From the NCBI GenBank assembly GCA_963703085.1, contig OY969789.1:1-64000 (forward strand): a stretch of DNA of 64,000 nucleotides, read 5' to 3'. Each line of letters starts with the position of its first letter. Position 1 is the first letter of the stretch. Of the stretch, positions 16,883 through 25,461 are shown one piece after another. Below the pieces are notes generated by a model. That model made no database searches. It had not been told where the DNA came from and was given only the letters and a program-made list of their open reading frames with translations. This stretch comes from DATAEG01 sp963703085. Its GTDB lineage: Bacteria; Actinomycetota; Actinomycetes; Mycobacteriales; Jatrophihabitantaceae. A program made the position numbers and the translations under genes.

Positions 16883-17230
16883 CTATCGGTGTGCGACGAC
16901 GTTGATCACATTCCCGTCCGGATCGCGCAGGAAGAATCGCCGGACTCCCCAGGCCTCGTCGGTCAGCGGATGCACGATCGGCAGCCCGGCCGCCACCGCG
17001 CGCCGGTAAGCCTCGTCAACGTCGTCCACACCGACGCTCACGACCGGGGTCACCGGGCCGGTGGCGTCGCGCGTGATGACGCTGAGCTGGACTGCCGGTT
17101 CGTCGCCCACGCAGGTGCCGATCCACCCTTGGTCCATCCCGACGTCGAGGCCGAACAGGTCCGCGTAGAACGTGTTCGCCGCACTGACGTCCGACACCGG
17201 CAGGTTGGGCACAACCCGGGTGACCCGCAT
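16883..17230 (-). CDS. VOC-superfamily (glyoxalase/bleomycin-resistance-like) protein
   Basis: A 115-residue protein with the paired beta-alpha-beta-beta-beta modules of the vicinal oxygen chelate fold: an opening strand RVVPNLPVSD, the AANTFYADLFGL helix, and a closing RFFLRDPDGNVINVV strand with the usual Asp-Pro-Asp-Gly-Asn turn. Small one-domain members act as dimers in metal-dependent chemistry or in drug sequestration. The reaction is unknown here, and not all metal ligands are obvious. Its ATG begins 2 bases after the mpa stop, so it is almost certainly co-transcribed with mpa. Confidence 0.82.
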   Translation of the reverse strand: MRVTRVVPNLPVSDVSAANTFYADLFGLDVGMDQGWIGTCVGDEPAVQLSVITRDATGPVTPVVSVGVDDVDEAYRRAVAAGLPIVHPLTDEAWGVRRFFLRDPDGNVINVVAHR

Positions 17231-17232
17231 CG

Positions 17233-19032
17233 CTACAGGTATTGACCAGTGTTGCTGGCCGTGTCGATTGCTCGACCGGTGTCGCTGCCCTTGCCGGAGA
17301 TGAGCGTGCGGATGTAGACGATGCGCTCGCCCTTCTTGCCGGAGATGCGTGCCCAGTCGTCGGGGTTGGTCGTGTTGGGCAGGTCCTCGTTCTCCCGGAA
17401 CTCATCGACGCAGGCTGCCAGCAGGTGCTGGATCCGGATGCCCCGCTGGTTGTTCGTCAGCAGGTCCTTGATCGCCATCTTCTTGGCCCGGTCCACGATG
17501 TTCTGGATCATGGCGCCGGAGTTGAAGTCCTTGAAGTACAGGGTTTCTTTGTCGCCGTTGGCGTAGGTGACCTCGAGGAACCGGTTCTCTTCGGACTCGG
17601 TGTACATCCGTTCCACGGTGTTCTGGATCATCGCCCCGACCGTTGCGCCGGCATGGCCACCGTGCTCGGCCAGATCATCGGCGTGGATCGGCAGATCGTC
17701 GGTGATGTACTTCGCGAAGATGTCCTGCGCGGCTTCCGCGTCCGGACGCTCGATCTTGATCTTCACGTCCAGCCGCCCGGGTCGCAGGATCGCCGGGTCG
17801 ATCATGTCCTCGCGGTTGGACGCACCGATCACGATGACGTTCTCGAGCCCTTCCACGCCGTCGATCTCACTGAGCAGTTGCGGCACGATCGTGTTCTCCA
17901 CGTCCGAGCTGACGCCCGACCCGCGAGTGCGGAACACCGAGTCCATCTCGTCGAAGAACACGATGACCGGCGTACCTTCGCTGGCCTTCTCCCGGGCCCG
18001 CTGGAAAACCAACCGGATGTGCCGTTCCGTCTCGCCCACGTACTTGTTCAGCAGCTCCGGGCCCTTGATGTTCAGGAAGTAGGAACGCGCCCGTGAGGTC
18101 TGCTCGGCATCGGCGGCCGCCTCGGTCGGGTCCTCCCCGCGGATGACCGCCATCTGCTTGGCCAGCGAGTTGGCCACTGCCTTGGCGATCAGCGTCTTGC
18201 CACAGCCGGGCGGGCCGTACAGCAAGACGCCCTTCGGCGGCCGCAGCTTGTGCTCGCGGAACAGGTCAGCGTGCAGGAACGGCAGCTCCACCGCGTCGCG
18301 GATCTGCTCGATCTGCCGGCTCAGCCCGCCGATGTCGGTGTAGTCGATGTCCGGGACTTCCTCCAGGACGAGTTCCTCGACCTCGCTCTTCGGGATGCGC
18401 TCGTAGACATATCCGCTGCGCGGTTCCATGAGCAGTGAGTCGCCCGACCGCAGGGTGCCCGCACCGCGGAGCTCACCGGAGAGGTAAGCGACGCGCTCTT
18501 CGTCGGTGTGCCCGATCACCAGCGCGCGGTCGCCGCCCTCGAGCAGCTCCTTGAGCATGACGACCTCGCCGACGCGTTCGAAGCCGCGTGCCGCGACGAC
18601 GTTCATCGCCTCGTTGAGCATGACTTCCTGGCCATGGCGCAGCTCGTCGGTCTCGACCTCCGGCGATACCGCGACGCGCAATTTGCGCCCGCCGGTGAAG
18701 ATGTCGACGGAGCCGTCCTCGAACTTCTCGAGGAACACGCCGTAGCCGCTGGGTGGCTGGGCGAGCCGGTCGACTTCCTCCTTCAACGCGAGCAACTGCT
18801 CGCGGGCGTCACGCAAGGTCGCAGTCAGCCGGTCGTTGCGATCGGTCAGCGATGCCACCCGGGAGTGCGTCTCGGCCAGTCGCTCCTCGAGAGCCCGGCT
18901 GTGCCGGGGACCCTCGGCCAGTTTCGCGCGCAGCAGTTCGATCTCTTCCCGCAGTTCTTCGGCGTCACGGATGGACGCCGAACTCGGTGTCGGACGGCTC
19001 TCGCGCGCCTCGTCGTCGGGATGTCCGGACAT
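17233..19032 (-). CDS. mpa: Proteasome-associated AAA ATPase (Mpa/ARC)
   Basis: A 599-residue hexameric unfoldase that binds pupylated proteins and feeds them into the 20S core. The N-terminal coiled coil spans about residues 21-92 (the Pup-binding site), followed by two OB folds (about 95-225) and an AAA module with Walker A GPPGCGKT at 273-280 and Walker B FFDEMD. It ends in Gly-Gln-Tyr-Leu, the C-terminal motif that docks in PrcA pockets and opens the gate. The ATG at 19032 has GAGGTGA about 6 bases upstream. It heads the operon mpa-VOC-TSUP-dop-pup-prcB-prcA and is divergent from the L,D-transpeptidase gene. Confidence 0.96.
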   Translation of the reverse strand: MSGHPDDEARESRPTPSSASIRDAEELREEIELLRAKLAEGPRHSRALEERLAETHSRVASLTDRNDRLTATLRDAREQLLALKEEVDRLAQPPSGYGVFLEKFEDGSVDIFTGGRKLRVAVSPEVETDELRHGQEVMLNEAMNVVAARGFERVGEVVMLKELLEGGDRALVIGHTDEERVAYLSGELRGAGTLRSGDSLLMEPRSGYVYERIPKSEVEELVLEEVPDIDYTDIGGLSRQIEQIRDAVELPFLHADLFREHKLRPPKGVLLYGPPGCGKTLIAKAVANSLAKQMAVIRGEDPTEAAADAEQTSRARSYFLNIKGPELLNKYVGETERHIRLVFQRAREKASEGTPVIVFFDEMDSVFRTRGSGVSSDVENTIVPQLLSEIDGVEGLENVIVIGASNREDMIDPAILRPGRLDVKIKIERPDAEAAQDIFAKYITDDLPIHADDLAEHGGHAGATVGAMIQNTVERMYTESEENRFLEVTYANGDKETLYFKDFNSGAMIQNIVDRAKKMAIKDLLTNNQRGIRIQHLLAACVDEFRENEDLPNTTNPDDWARISGKKGERIVYIRTLISGKGSDTGRAIDTASNTGQYL

Positions 19033-19176
19033 TGGACGTCACCTCGCAGATGCCACGTTCGTGCGGTCCCCAGGACCCGTTCTGGAACCCTACACAGCAA
19101 CTCTCGTCCCGGCCCGCGTGTTACGCCACCGCAACGATGGCGCGCCGCGAGCGCGCTCAGCAACTACCCTGCACGG

Positions 19177-20175
19177 GTGAGCCTTCACCGAACCGTCAGA
19201 GCCGTAAACCGCCGCACCTACGGCAGCGCGCTGCTCGCGTCGCTCACCGCGCTCGCGCTCGTCGCCGGCTGCACCAGCGGTGCGAAGCAGGACTCCGCGG
19301 CCACCGGCAAGTCATCGCAGTCGTCGAGTTCGACCGGCTCGGGATCAGCCAGCACGTCGTCGCCGGCGGCCCGCACCTCCAGTACGGCCAAGCCGAAGCC
19401 GGGCAAGCCGGTGCACGTCTCGTCGGTGGAGGGTGACGGCAGCTCGTTCGGCGTCGGCATGCCGCTCATCATCAACTTCAGCGTCTCCCCAACCAGCCGG
19501 GCTGCCTTCGAGAAGGCGGCCGTGGTGACGGTGAACGGCCGGCCCGCCGGGGGCGCCTGGTTCTGGGAGAAGGTGTACGCCGGCCAGCCGGTCGAGGCGC
19601 ACTACCGGCCCCAGCTGTACTGGCCGGCGCACTCCCGCATCCATGTGGGGCTGCCGATCAAGGGCGCCAGCGCCGGCACGGGGCTGACCTTCGCCAACGA
19701 CCTGACCCTCGACTACAAGATCGGCGCATCGCACATCTCCCGGATCGACGCCAACACCCTGACCATGCGGGTGTACTCGGACAACAAGCTGATGAAGACG
19801 TTCCCGGTCTCTCTCGGCGCGGCGAAGACCCCGACCTTCCGCGGCACGAAGATCGTCATGGAGAAGCACAACCCGCAGCGGATGATCGGCCCCGGCTACA
19901 ACGAGCTGGTGCCGTACTCGGTCCGGATCACCTTGGACGGCGAGTTCATCCACGACGCGTATTGGAACACCAACATCGGCCGGATCAGCACGTCCAACGG
20001 CTGCACCAACTTGCAGGTGGCCGCCTCGATCTGGTTCTACAAGTTCGCCCAGGTGGGCGACGTCGCCGAATACCCGAACGCGCCCGGCAAGCTCATGCCC
20101 AACTGGGACGGCTACGGGGACTGGAACGTCAACTGGACGGCGTGGAAGGCCGGCGGCAGCGCGGTCGGTCCGTAA
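19177..20175 (+). CDS. Lipoprotein L,D-transpeptidase (YkuD fold, Ig-like domain)
   Basis: 332 residues from a GTG start at 19177. The signal peptide carries a lipobox LVAGC (lipidated Cys32), then a Ser/Thr-rich linker (about 35-85), an Ig-like domain (about 90-190) and a YkuD catalytic domain (about 195-315). The domain has His259 (FIHDAYW) and the nucleophile region S-N-G-C with Cys276. These enzymes make 3-3 crosslinks in peptidoglycan outside the membrane. The family usually has S-H-G-C, whereas here the residue two before the cysteine is Asn. Divergent from mpa and convergent with trmI. Related to mycobacterial LdtB-type proteins. Confidence 0.9.
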   Translation: MSLHRTVRAVNRRTYGSALLASLTALALVAGCTSGAKQDSAATGKSSQSSSSTGSGSASTSSPAARTSSTAKPKPGKPVHVSSVEGDGSSFGVGMPLIINFSVSPTSRAAFEKAAVVTVNGRPAGGAWFWEKVYAGQPVEAHYRPQLYWPAHSRIHVGLPIKGASAGTGLTFANDLTLDYKIGASHISRIDANTLTMRVYSDNKLMKTFPVSLGAAKTPTFRGTKIVMEKHNPQRMIGPGYNELVPYSVRITLDGEFIHDAYWNTNIGRISTSNGCTNLQVAASIWFYKFAQVGDVAEYPNAPGKLMPNWDGYGDWNVNWTAWKAGGSAVGP

Positions 20176-20192
20176 CCGGTTCGCCGCTGCGG

Positions 20193-21032
20193 TCAGCCCT
20201 TGGCGGGACGGCGCTGCCGAGCCGGCGCCGTCACACCCGGAGCGAGCCGGCGCGCTGACACCAGGAACGCGGTGTGGCCCACCATGCGGTGGCTCGGCCG
20301 CACGGCGAGACCGACGACGTGCCACTGGCGCACGAGCGTCTCCCACGCCGCAGGCTCGGTGTATCCCCCGTGCTCACGCAACGCCTCCACCAGGCGGGAC
20401 ATCTGCGTGGTGCTCGCGACGTAGCCGATGAGCACACCGCCCGGGCGCAACGCCTCGCTCACCGCGGCCAGCACCTCCCACGGCGAGAGCATGTCCAGCA
20501 CCACCCGGTCGGCGCGCTCGGCGGCGGGATGCTCGATCACGTCGGCAACGCGCAACGTCCAGTTGGCCGGCGCGGCCCCGAAGAAGGTCTCCACGTTGCG
20601 TTGCGCGACTTCGGCATGGTCGGCCCGCGAGTCGTAGGACAGCACCGTCCCGTCCGGGCCGACCGCGCGAAGCAAGGAGCAGGTCAGCGCACCGGATCCG
20701 GCGCCGGCTTCCAGGACGGTCGCCCCCGGGTAGATGTCGCCCTCCATCACGATCTGCGCGGCATCCTTCGGATAGATCACCGCGGCCCCGCGCGGCATCG
20801 ACAGCACGTAGTCCGACACCAGCGGACGCAGCGCTAGATACATCGTCCCCGACGTCGCGGTGACCACGCTGCCGTCCGGCGCCCCGATCAGAGAGTCATG
20901 CTCGATCGCGCCGCGGTGGGTGTGGAACTGCTTGCCCGGCATGAGGACAACGGTGTGCAACCGGCCCTTGGGGTCGGACAGCTGGACGCGTTCGCCGGCA
21001 TGGAACAGCGACGGGTCGGAACTCTCGGTCAC
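20193..21032 (-). CDS. trmI: tRNA (adenine-58-N1)-methyltransferase TrmI
   Basis: 279 residues. A small N-terminal beta domain is followed by a Rossmann methyltransferase domain with the S-adenosylmethionine motif VLEAGAGSGALT (about residues 106-117) and the motif DMLSPWEV (about 180-187). Bacterial TrmI forms a tetramer and methylates A58 in the T-loop of tRNA. The ATG at 21032 overlaps the stop of the site-2 protease gene (ATGA), so the two are translationally coupled. Placement near mpa and the PAC2 gene is conserved in actinobacteria, including mycobacteria. Confidence 0.92.
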   Translation of the reverse strand: MTESSDPSLFHAGERVQLSDPKGRLHTVVLMPGKQFHTHRGAIEHDSLIGAPDGSVVTATSGTMYLALRPLVSDYVLSMPRGAAVIYPKDAAQIVMEGDIYPGATVLEAGAGSGALTCSLLRAVGPDGTVLSYDSRADHAEVAQRNVETFFGAAPANWTLRVADVIEHPAAERADRVVLDMLSPWEVLAAVSEALRPGGVLIGYVASTTQMSRLVEALREHGGYTEPAAWETLVRQWHVVGLAVRPSHRMVGHTAFLVSARRLAPGVTAPARQRRPAKG

Positions 21033-22174
21033 GCTGGGGTCTCCGTGCGGGTTACGACCGGACCCTCCAGCGCGGCGCGGAGATCCGCAACGGTGAGGAC
21101 ACCGACCTGACGGTCACCGTCGGTGACGAGGTACCGGGCGGCCGGGCTCTGCTCGCAGGCAGCGACCAGAGCACGGCCGGACAGCCCGATCGGCAGCACG
21201 GCGTTCGGCGCGATCCTACGGGCGACCGAGCCGGCAACCGTCCACGGCCGCCGCGCCCCGGGCACCGCAGCCAGCAACTGGTCGTCCACGATGGCCCGGG
21301 CGGTGTCGGCCGCATCGACGACCACGATCGCACCGGCTCCGACGTCAGCAGCTCGACGCAGCGCCTCCGCGATCGGCATGGTCGCCGGTACGCGCAGCGC
21401 CGGACGGACCAGATCCGCGACCTGCACGCTGGGCAACCGATCGGTTATCCGGGCGGCCAGCAAATTCTGGCTCGCGGCGAACCACAGGAAAGCCCCGAGC
21501 ATCGCCGACAGCGCAACGCTGACGATGCCCCAGTGACCCCGGACCAGCACCAGACCGGACACCGCGACCAGGACGGCCAGCCCGCGGCCCACCCACGCGG
21601 CGATCGTGGTCGCGGCCAACCGGCTGGCACCACCACCCCAGACCACCGCGCGCAGCATCCGGCCGCCGTCCAGCGGCAGGCCGGGCAACGCGTTGAACAC
21701 AGCGATGGACAGGTTGCTCCAGATCATCAGATCGAGTTCGACACCGATCGCGGTGTTGCTCTTGGCGTACAGCCGCGAGAACCAGCAGACCGCCGCGAGC
21801 GCTGCGGAGACCAGCGGACCGGCGACGGACACCAGGAACTCGTCGCGTGGACGGTCGGGCTCCGGGTCTATTTCCGACGCGCCACCGAGCAGGAAGATCA
21901 CCACCCGCCGGACCCGCAGTCGCAGCAACAACGCGACCACGGTGTGCCCCAGTTCGTGCAGCAACACGCACAGCGCGACCAGTACCGCGAAGGCCAGGGC
22001 GAGCAGGTGGCCGGCCGCGCTGCCGATCCCGTCGACGGTCCTGCTGAACACGTCACCGAACGCGACCGTGACGAACGCAGCGATGAGCAGCCAGGACGGC
22101 GCAAGGAAGACCGGAACCCCGAACACCCGGCCCAGCTGCACGGGACGCAGCCCGGCCGGCCGCGGATTGGTCAC
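21029..22174 (-). CDS. Site-2 protease family zinc metalloprotease (M50) with CBS domains
   Basis: 381 residues from the GTG at 22174. The zinc motif HELGH is at residues 73-77 in the second or third helix, and the third zinc ligand lies in ALPGLPLDGG (about 167-176). About six membrane segments precede a C-terminal pair of CBS repeats (about 250-375). Such enzymes cleave substrates within the membrane, often anti-sigma factors; the CBS pair suggests regulation by adenosine nucleotides. Longer readings up to 22480 lack conserved sequence. It is the first gene of a two-gene unit with trmI and is divergent from the signal peptidase gene. The substrate is unknown. Confidence 0.88.
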   Translation of the reverse strand: MTNPRPAGLRPVQLGRVFGVPVFLAPSWLLIAAFVTVAFGDVFSRTVDGIGSAAGHLLALAFAVLVALCVLLHELGHTVVALLLRLRVRRVVIFLLGGASEIDPEPDRPRDEFLVSVAGPLVSAALAAVCWFSRLYAKSNTAIGVELDLMIWSNLSIAVFNALPGLPLDGGRMLRAVVWGGGASRLAATTIAAWVGRGLAVLVAVSGLVLVRGHWGIVSVALSAMLGAFLWFAASQNLLAARITDRLPSVQVADLVRPALRVPATMPIAEALRRAADVGAGAIVVVDAADTARAIVDDQLLAAVPGARRPWTVAGSVARRIAPNAVLPIGLSGRALVAACEQSPAARYLVTDGDRQVGVLTVADLRAALEGPVVTRTETPA

Positions 22175-22325
22175 CGCCCCGATGCTACGCAGCGGGGCAC
22201 TCCGCGAGCCCGGGTGACCGGCGTCCGGTCCGCTCGGAGACAGCCGGCTCAGGGCCGTGCCCGGTCCGCTCGCAGACAGCTCAGTGCAGGCTATGAATCG
22301 ACCTTGGGCGGCTACCGTGGTCGGC

Positions 22326-23375
22326 GTGGGACGGCATTCGGCGGACGACGACCCAGCCCGGGGCGAGAGACGCTGGTATGACGCCGCGGCCGGAAATGCC
22401 GACGAGCCGACGCTGGATCGCGGCGCAGCACCGGCCGCCGCGGACGAGGCCACGACCGATCGGCGCTCGCTGGCCGCCACGCCGGCGTCTTATCCGACCG
22501 GCGACGCTCCGACCGTCCGGCGAGCGGACCTGCCGGCCCAGCTGCGCACTGCCCCGCCCGCGCTGCCGCCGATCCCCGGCAACCGGCCGACCGGTGTTCC
22601 ACCGGCGTCCGCGCCCGCTGGTCATCCGGCTGCCGCGCCCACGCCGGCGCCCACCGAACAGGTCACCCCGGCGCCGGCGTACTGGCCCACCGTTCCGACG
22701 GCGAGCCGGGCCAGCCTCCCGTCCGCAGCGCTACCGGAACAGCCGGCACCGCCAGCGGGCGACCACGACCGGCTGTTCGCGCACTGGGCCGCCGGCGACA
22801 CCCGGGAGCGGAGCCCCCGGGCCGGCGCGCGTGGGCCGTCCAGAGGGCGTTCCCTCGGGTCCTGGATCGTCGTCGTGGTTGTCGCAGTCCTGGTCGCGGC
22901 AGGGTTGCGGCTTTTCGTGGTCGAGTCGTTCTGGATCCCGTCGGGATCGATGGAACCCACCCTGCATGGATGTTCCGGCTGCAACAACGACCGGGTGCTG
23001 GTCAACAAGTTGTCGTACCGGGTGCATGGCATCGACCGCGGTGACGTCGTGGTCTTCGACAAGCCGGTGGGCGTCGAGGACCCGGACAAGTACCTCATCA
23101 AGCGAGTCATCGGGCTGCCCGGCGAGACGGTGAGCGGTCACGACGGCCGCGTCTGGATCGGCAACCGACCGCTCACCGAGCCATACCGCAACACCGACTG
23201 CGGCCCGCAGGACAATTTCGCCCCGACCACCGTCCCCGACGGCAAGGTCTTTCTGATGGGCGACAACAGATGCGACTCCTACGACAGCCGGATCTTCGGC
23301 CCGGTGGCCGAGAACAAGGTGGTCGGACGAGCGTTCATGATCGTGTGGCCGGTCGCGCGCCGACATTGGCTGTGA
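22326..23375 (+). CDS. lepB: Signal peptidase I with long N-terminal extension
   Basis: About 349 residues. The first 178 are a hydrophilic, presumably cytoplasmic stretch rich in Pro, Ala, Thr and Arg. A transmembrane helix follows (about 180-196), then the catalytic domain with Ser208 in PSGSMEPT and the general-base Lys259 in YLIKRVIGLPGE, plus the GDNR motif with DSR. The enzyme removes signal peptides from exported proteins at the outer face of the membrane. The start is uncertain: the GTG at 22326 is preferred because codon use upstream is poor, but the ATG at 22293 and the GTG at 22257 remain possible. The extension is much longer than in most homologues. Confidence 0.88.
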   Translation: MGRHSADDDPARGERRWYDAAAGNADEPTLDRGAAPAAADEATTDRRSLAATPASYPTGDAPTVRRADLPAQLRTAPPALPPIPGNRPTGVPPASAPAGHPAAAPTPAPTEQVTPAPAYWPTVPTASRASLPSAALPEQPAPPAGDHDRLFAHWAAGDTRERSPRAGARGPSRGRSLGSWIVVVVVAVLVAAGLRLFVVESFWIPSGSMEPTLHGCSGCNNDRVLVNKLSYRVHGIDRGDVVVFDKPVGVEDPDKYLIKRVIGLPGETVSGHDGRVWIGNRPLTEPYRNTDCGPQDNFAPTTVPDGKVFLMGDNRCDSYDSRIFGPVAENKVVGRAFMIVWPVARRHWL

Positions 23376-23444
23376 CCCCGGGTCGGCTGCGCCACCACGG
23401 CGCTGTTTCCGGAAACTGTCGGAACGGAGGCATACCGTCGGGTC

Positions 23445-24395
23445 ATGAGTGAAACCGCAGCGCCAGCCGACCCGGCACTGGTCGATCCCGAGGCTGTCAG
23501 CGCCGGCGTCGAGCCTGAGGTGGTCGGCTCCCTGTCACCGTCCCGGGCCGCGGACTTCAAGACCTGCCCGCTGCTCTATCGCTTCCGCACCATCGACCGC
23601 ATCCCGGAGAAACCGTCCCGCGAGGCGGTGCGCGGCACCGTCGTGCACGGCGTACTGGAGCGGTTGTTCGACCGGCCGGCGGCCAGCCGCACCGTCTCCG
23701 CCGCCACCCAGCTCGTCGCGCCGGAATGGGAGGCGTTGCTCGAGCGCGAGCCGGACCTCGCCGAGATGTTCCCCGGCGGCCCGGATTCCGACGAGATCGG
23801 TCAGTGGCTGGACTCCGCGCGCGGCCTGGTCGAGAACTACTTCGCGTTGGAAGACCCGCAGCGCATCGAGCCGGCCGCCCGCGAGCAACTCGTCGAGTTC
23901 GTGGTCGACGGGCTGCGCCTGCGCGGCTACGTCGACCGTCTCGACGTCTCGCCGGCCGGTGACGTGCGCATCGTCGACTACAAGACCGGTACCTCGCCGC
24001 GCGAAGCGTTCGAGGCCAAGGCACTGTTCCAGATGAAGTTCTACGCGTTGGTGCTCTGGCGCACCCGCGGGGTCGTGCCCCGACAGCTGCGGCTGATGTA
24101 TCTCTCCGACTCCGACACGCTCAGCTACTCTCCCGACGCCGAGGAACTGCAGCGCTTCGAGCGCACCCTGCGGGCGATCTGGGAGGCAATCCGCAAGGCC
24201 ACCGAGGCAAAGGACTTCCGGCCCAGCCCCAGCCGGTTGTGTGACTGGTGCGACCACCACTCCCGCTGCCCGGCCCAGGGCGGCACGGTGCCCCCGTTCC
24301 CGGACGAGGCGGCGCTCGCGGCCCTGAACGATCGCCGGCTGGTCAAGCAAGTGGTCGGCGCGTCGCCGGCAGTGGAACCGGAATTGCAGCCCTAA
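23445..24395 (+). CDS. RecB/AddB-family PD-(D/E)XK exonuclease with Fe-S cluster cysteines
   Basis: A 316-residue stand-alone nuclease domain. The core has the IVDYKTG motif (D-x-K) in about the middle, preceded by GTVVHGVLERLF near residue 65. Four cysteines, Cys41, Cys266, Cys269 and Cys275, are arranged C-(225)-C-x2-C-x5-C, the pattern of the AddB/Cas4-type iron-sulfur staple. No helicase domain is present. It may process DNA ends in repair, but it is not assigned to a named pathway. It follows lepB by 69 bases on the same strand and is convergent with the HAD phosphatase gene. Confidence 0.87.
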   Translation: MSETAAPADPALVDPEAVSAGVEPEVVGSLSPSRAADFKTCPLLYRFRTIDRIPEKPSREAVRGTVVHGVLERLFDRPAASRTVSAATQLVAPEWEALLEREPDLAEMFPGGPDSDEIGQWLDSARGLVENYFALEDPQRIEPAAREQLVEFVVDGLRLRGYVDRLDVSPAGDVRIVDYKTGTSPREAFEAKALFQMKFYALVLWRTRGVVPRQLRLMYLSDSDTLSYSPDAEELQRFERTLRAIWEAIRKATEAKDFRPSPSRLCDWCDHHSRCPAQGGTVPPFPDEAALAALNDRRLVKQVVGASPAVEPELQP

Positions 24396-24410
24396 GCGGC
24401 AGCCCGCCGG

Positions 24411-25085
24411 TCAGCGGATCAACGCAGCCAGCTCGGCAACAGTCACACCGTCCAGCGAGGCACGAACGGTGATTCCGGGCTGCGGCTCGATCGGCACCTC
24501 GCTGGGCACCACGAGCACCGCAAGCCCGGCACCGAGGGCAGAGGTGAGACCGACGGGCGAGTCTTCGATCGCCACGCAATGTTCCGGCCCAAGTCCGAGC
24601 AGGTGAAGACCACGCAGGTAGGGCTCGGGCCGCGGCTTGGTCGCAGTCACCTCGTCCCCGCACACACTGACGGAGAACCGATCGGCTCCAAGAGTGCGCA
24701 GCGCCAACTCGGTCAGATGCCGGTGCGTCGAGGTGACCAGTGCCGCCTGCACCCCGGCAGCAGCCACCGCATCCAGCAGCTCGCGCGCGCCGGGCTTCCA
24801 CGGCAGCGGCTCGGCGAACAGCTCCGCGGTGCGCGACAGCAGGTAGGCGGCGCTGCTCTCCGGATCGGCATCGATGCCCAGGTCGTCGTGCAGCAGGGCG
24901 ATCGACCGGCCCAACGGCGTTCCCACCATCCGCGCGCGCCCGGACTTCGACAGCGTGCCGCCCAGTTCGCCCGCCAGATCGTCGAGCGCGATGTCCCAGA
25001 TCTTCTCCGAATCCAGCAACGTGCCGTCCATATCGAAGAGCACCGCTTGCAGGGTTCTCCCCGCCTTGGGTGGGGCAGCCGTCAC
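24411..25085 (-). CDS. HAD-superfamily hydrolase (beta-phosphoglucomutase/phosphatase-like)
   Basis: 224 residues with motif I FDMDGTLLDS (Asp18 nucleophile, Asp20 acid/base), a helical cap (about residues 32-100), motif II at VTSTHR and motif IV at IEDSPVG. The layout is that of subclass I phosphatases such as phosphoglycolate phosphatase or sugar-phosphatase relatives. The true substrate cannot be told from the sequence. The start is the GTG at 25085. It lies alone on the minus strand between the nuclease and a small membrane protein gene. Confidence 0.87.
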   Translation of the reverse strand: MTAAPPKAGRTLQAVLFDMDGTLLDSEKIWDIALDDLAGELGGTLSKSGRARMVGTPLGRSIALLHDDLGIDADPESSAAYLLSRTAELFAEPLPWKPGARELLDAVAAAGVQAALVTSTHRHLTELALRTLGADRFSVSVCGDEVTATKPRPEPYLRGLHLLGLGPEHCVAIEDSPVGLTSALGAGLAVLVVPSEVPIEPQPGITVRASLDGVTVAELAALIR

Positions 25086-25150
25086 CCCGCAACCCTACGG
25101 CCACGCGGCCGGCCGGCCGGAACCCGCGGACGGGGTGCCACACTCCTCGC

Positions 25151-25342
25151 ATGCCTCGTCGAGTCCGGCTGTCGATCGCCGGATGCGCCTGCGCCGGACT
25201 GCTCCTGCTCATCCTCGGGGTGATCGTCGCGCACGGTGCCACGGCGACGGTGCTGCGCTCGGCCGGCGCCGTTCTGGTCTTCATCGCCTTCGGGTACGAG
25301 GCGATCCAGAGACGCCAGCAGGTACATCACGAAGAACCATGA
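25151..25342 (+). CDS. Small two-helix membrane protein
   Basis: 63 residues with two hydrophobic segments (about 7-27 and 33-50) separated by a short His-Gly-Ala loop, and a charged C-terminal tail. No family is recognised. GC-rich codon use and a position in the gap between the divergent HAD gene and the PAC2 gene support it as a real gene, but the ribosome binding site is weak. It could be a small membrane regulator or a spurious reading frame. Confidence 0.5.
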   Translation: MPRRVRLSIAGCACAGLLLLILGVIVAHGATATVLRSAGAVLVFIAFGYEAIQRRQQVHHEEP

Positions 25343-25461
25343 CCTGCCGCGATCGGACGGTCCCGACACGCCCAGGGTGGTGATGCACCTGCGGATGGCC
25401 GCGAAACCCGGGCTGCCGGCGGCTGGACGGCGGGCGGTGGTGTGAGCCGTACGCTGGAGGA

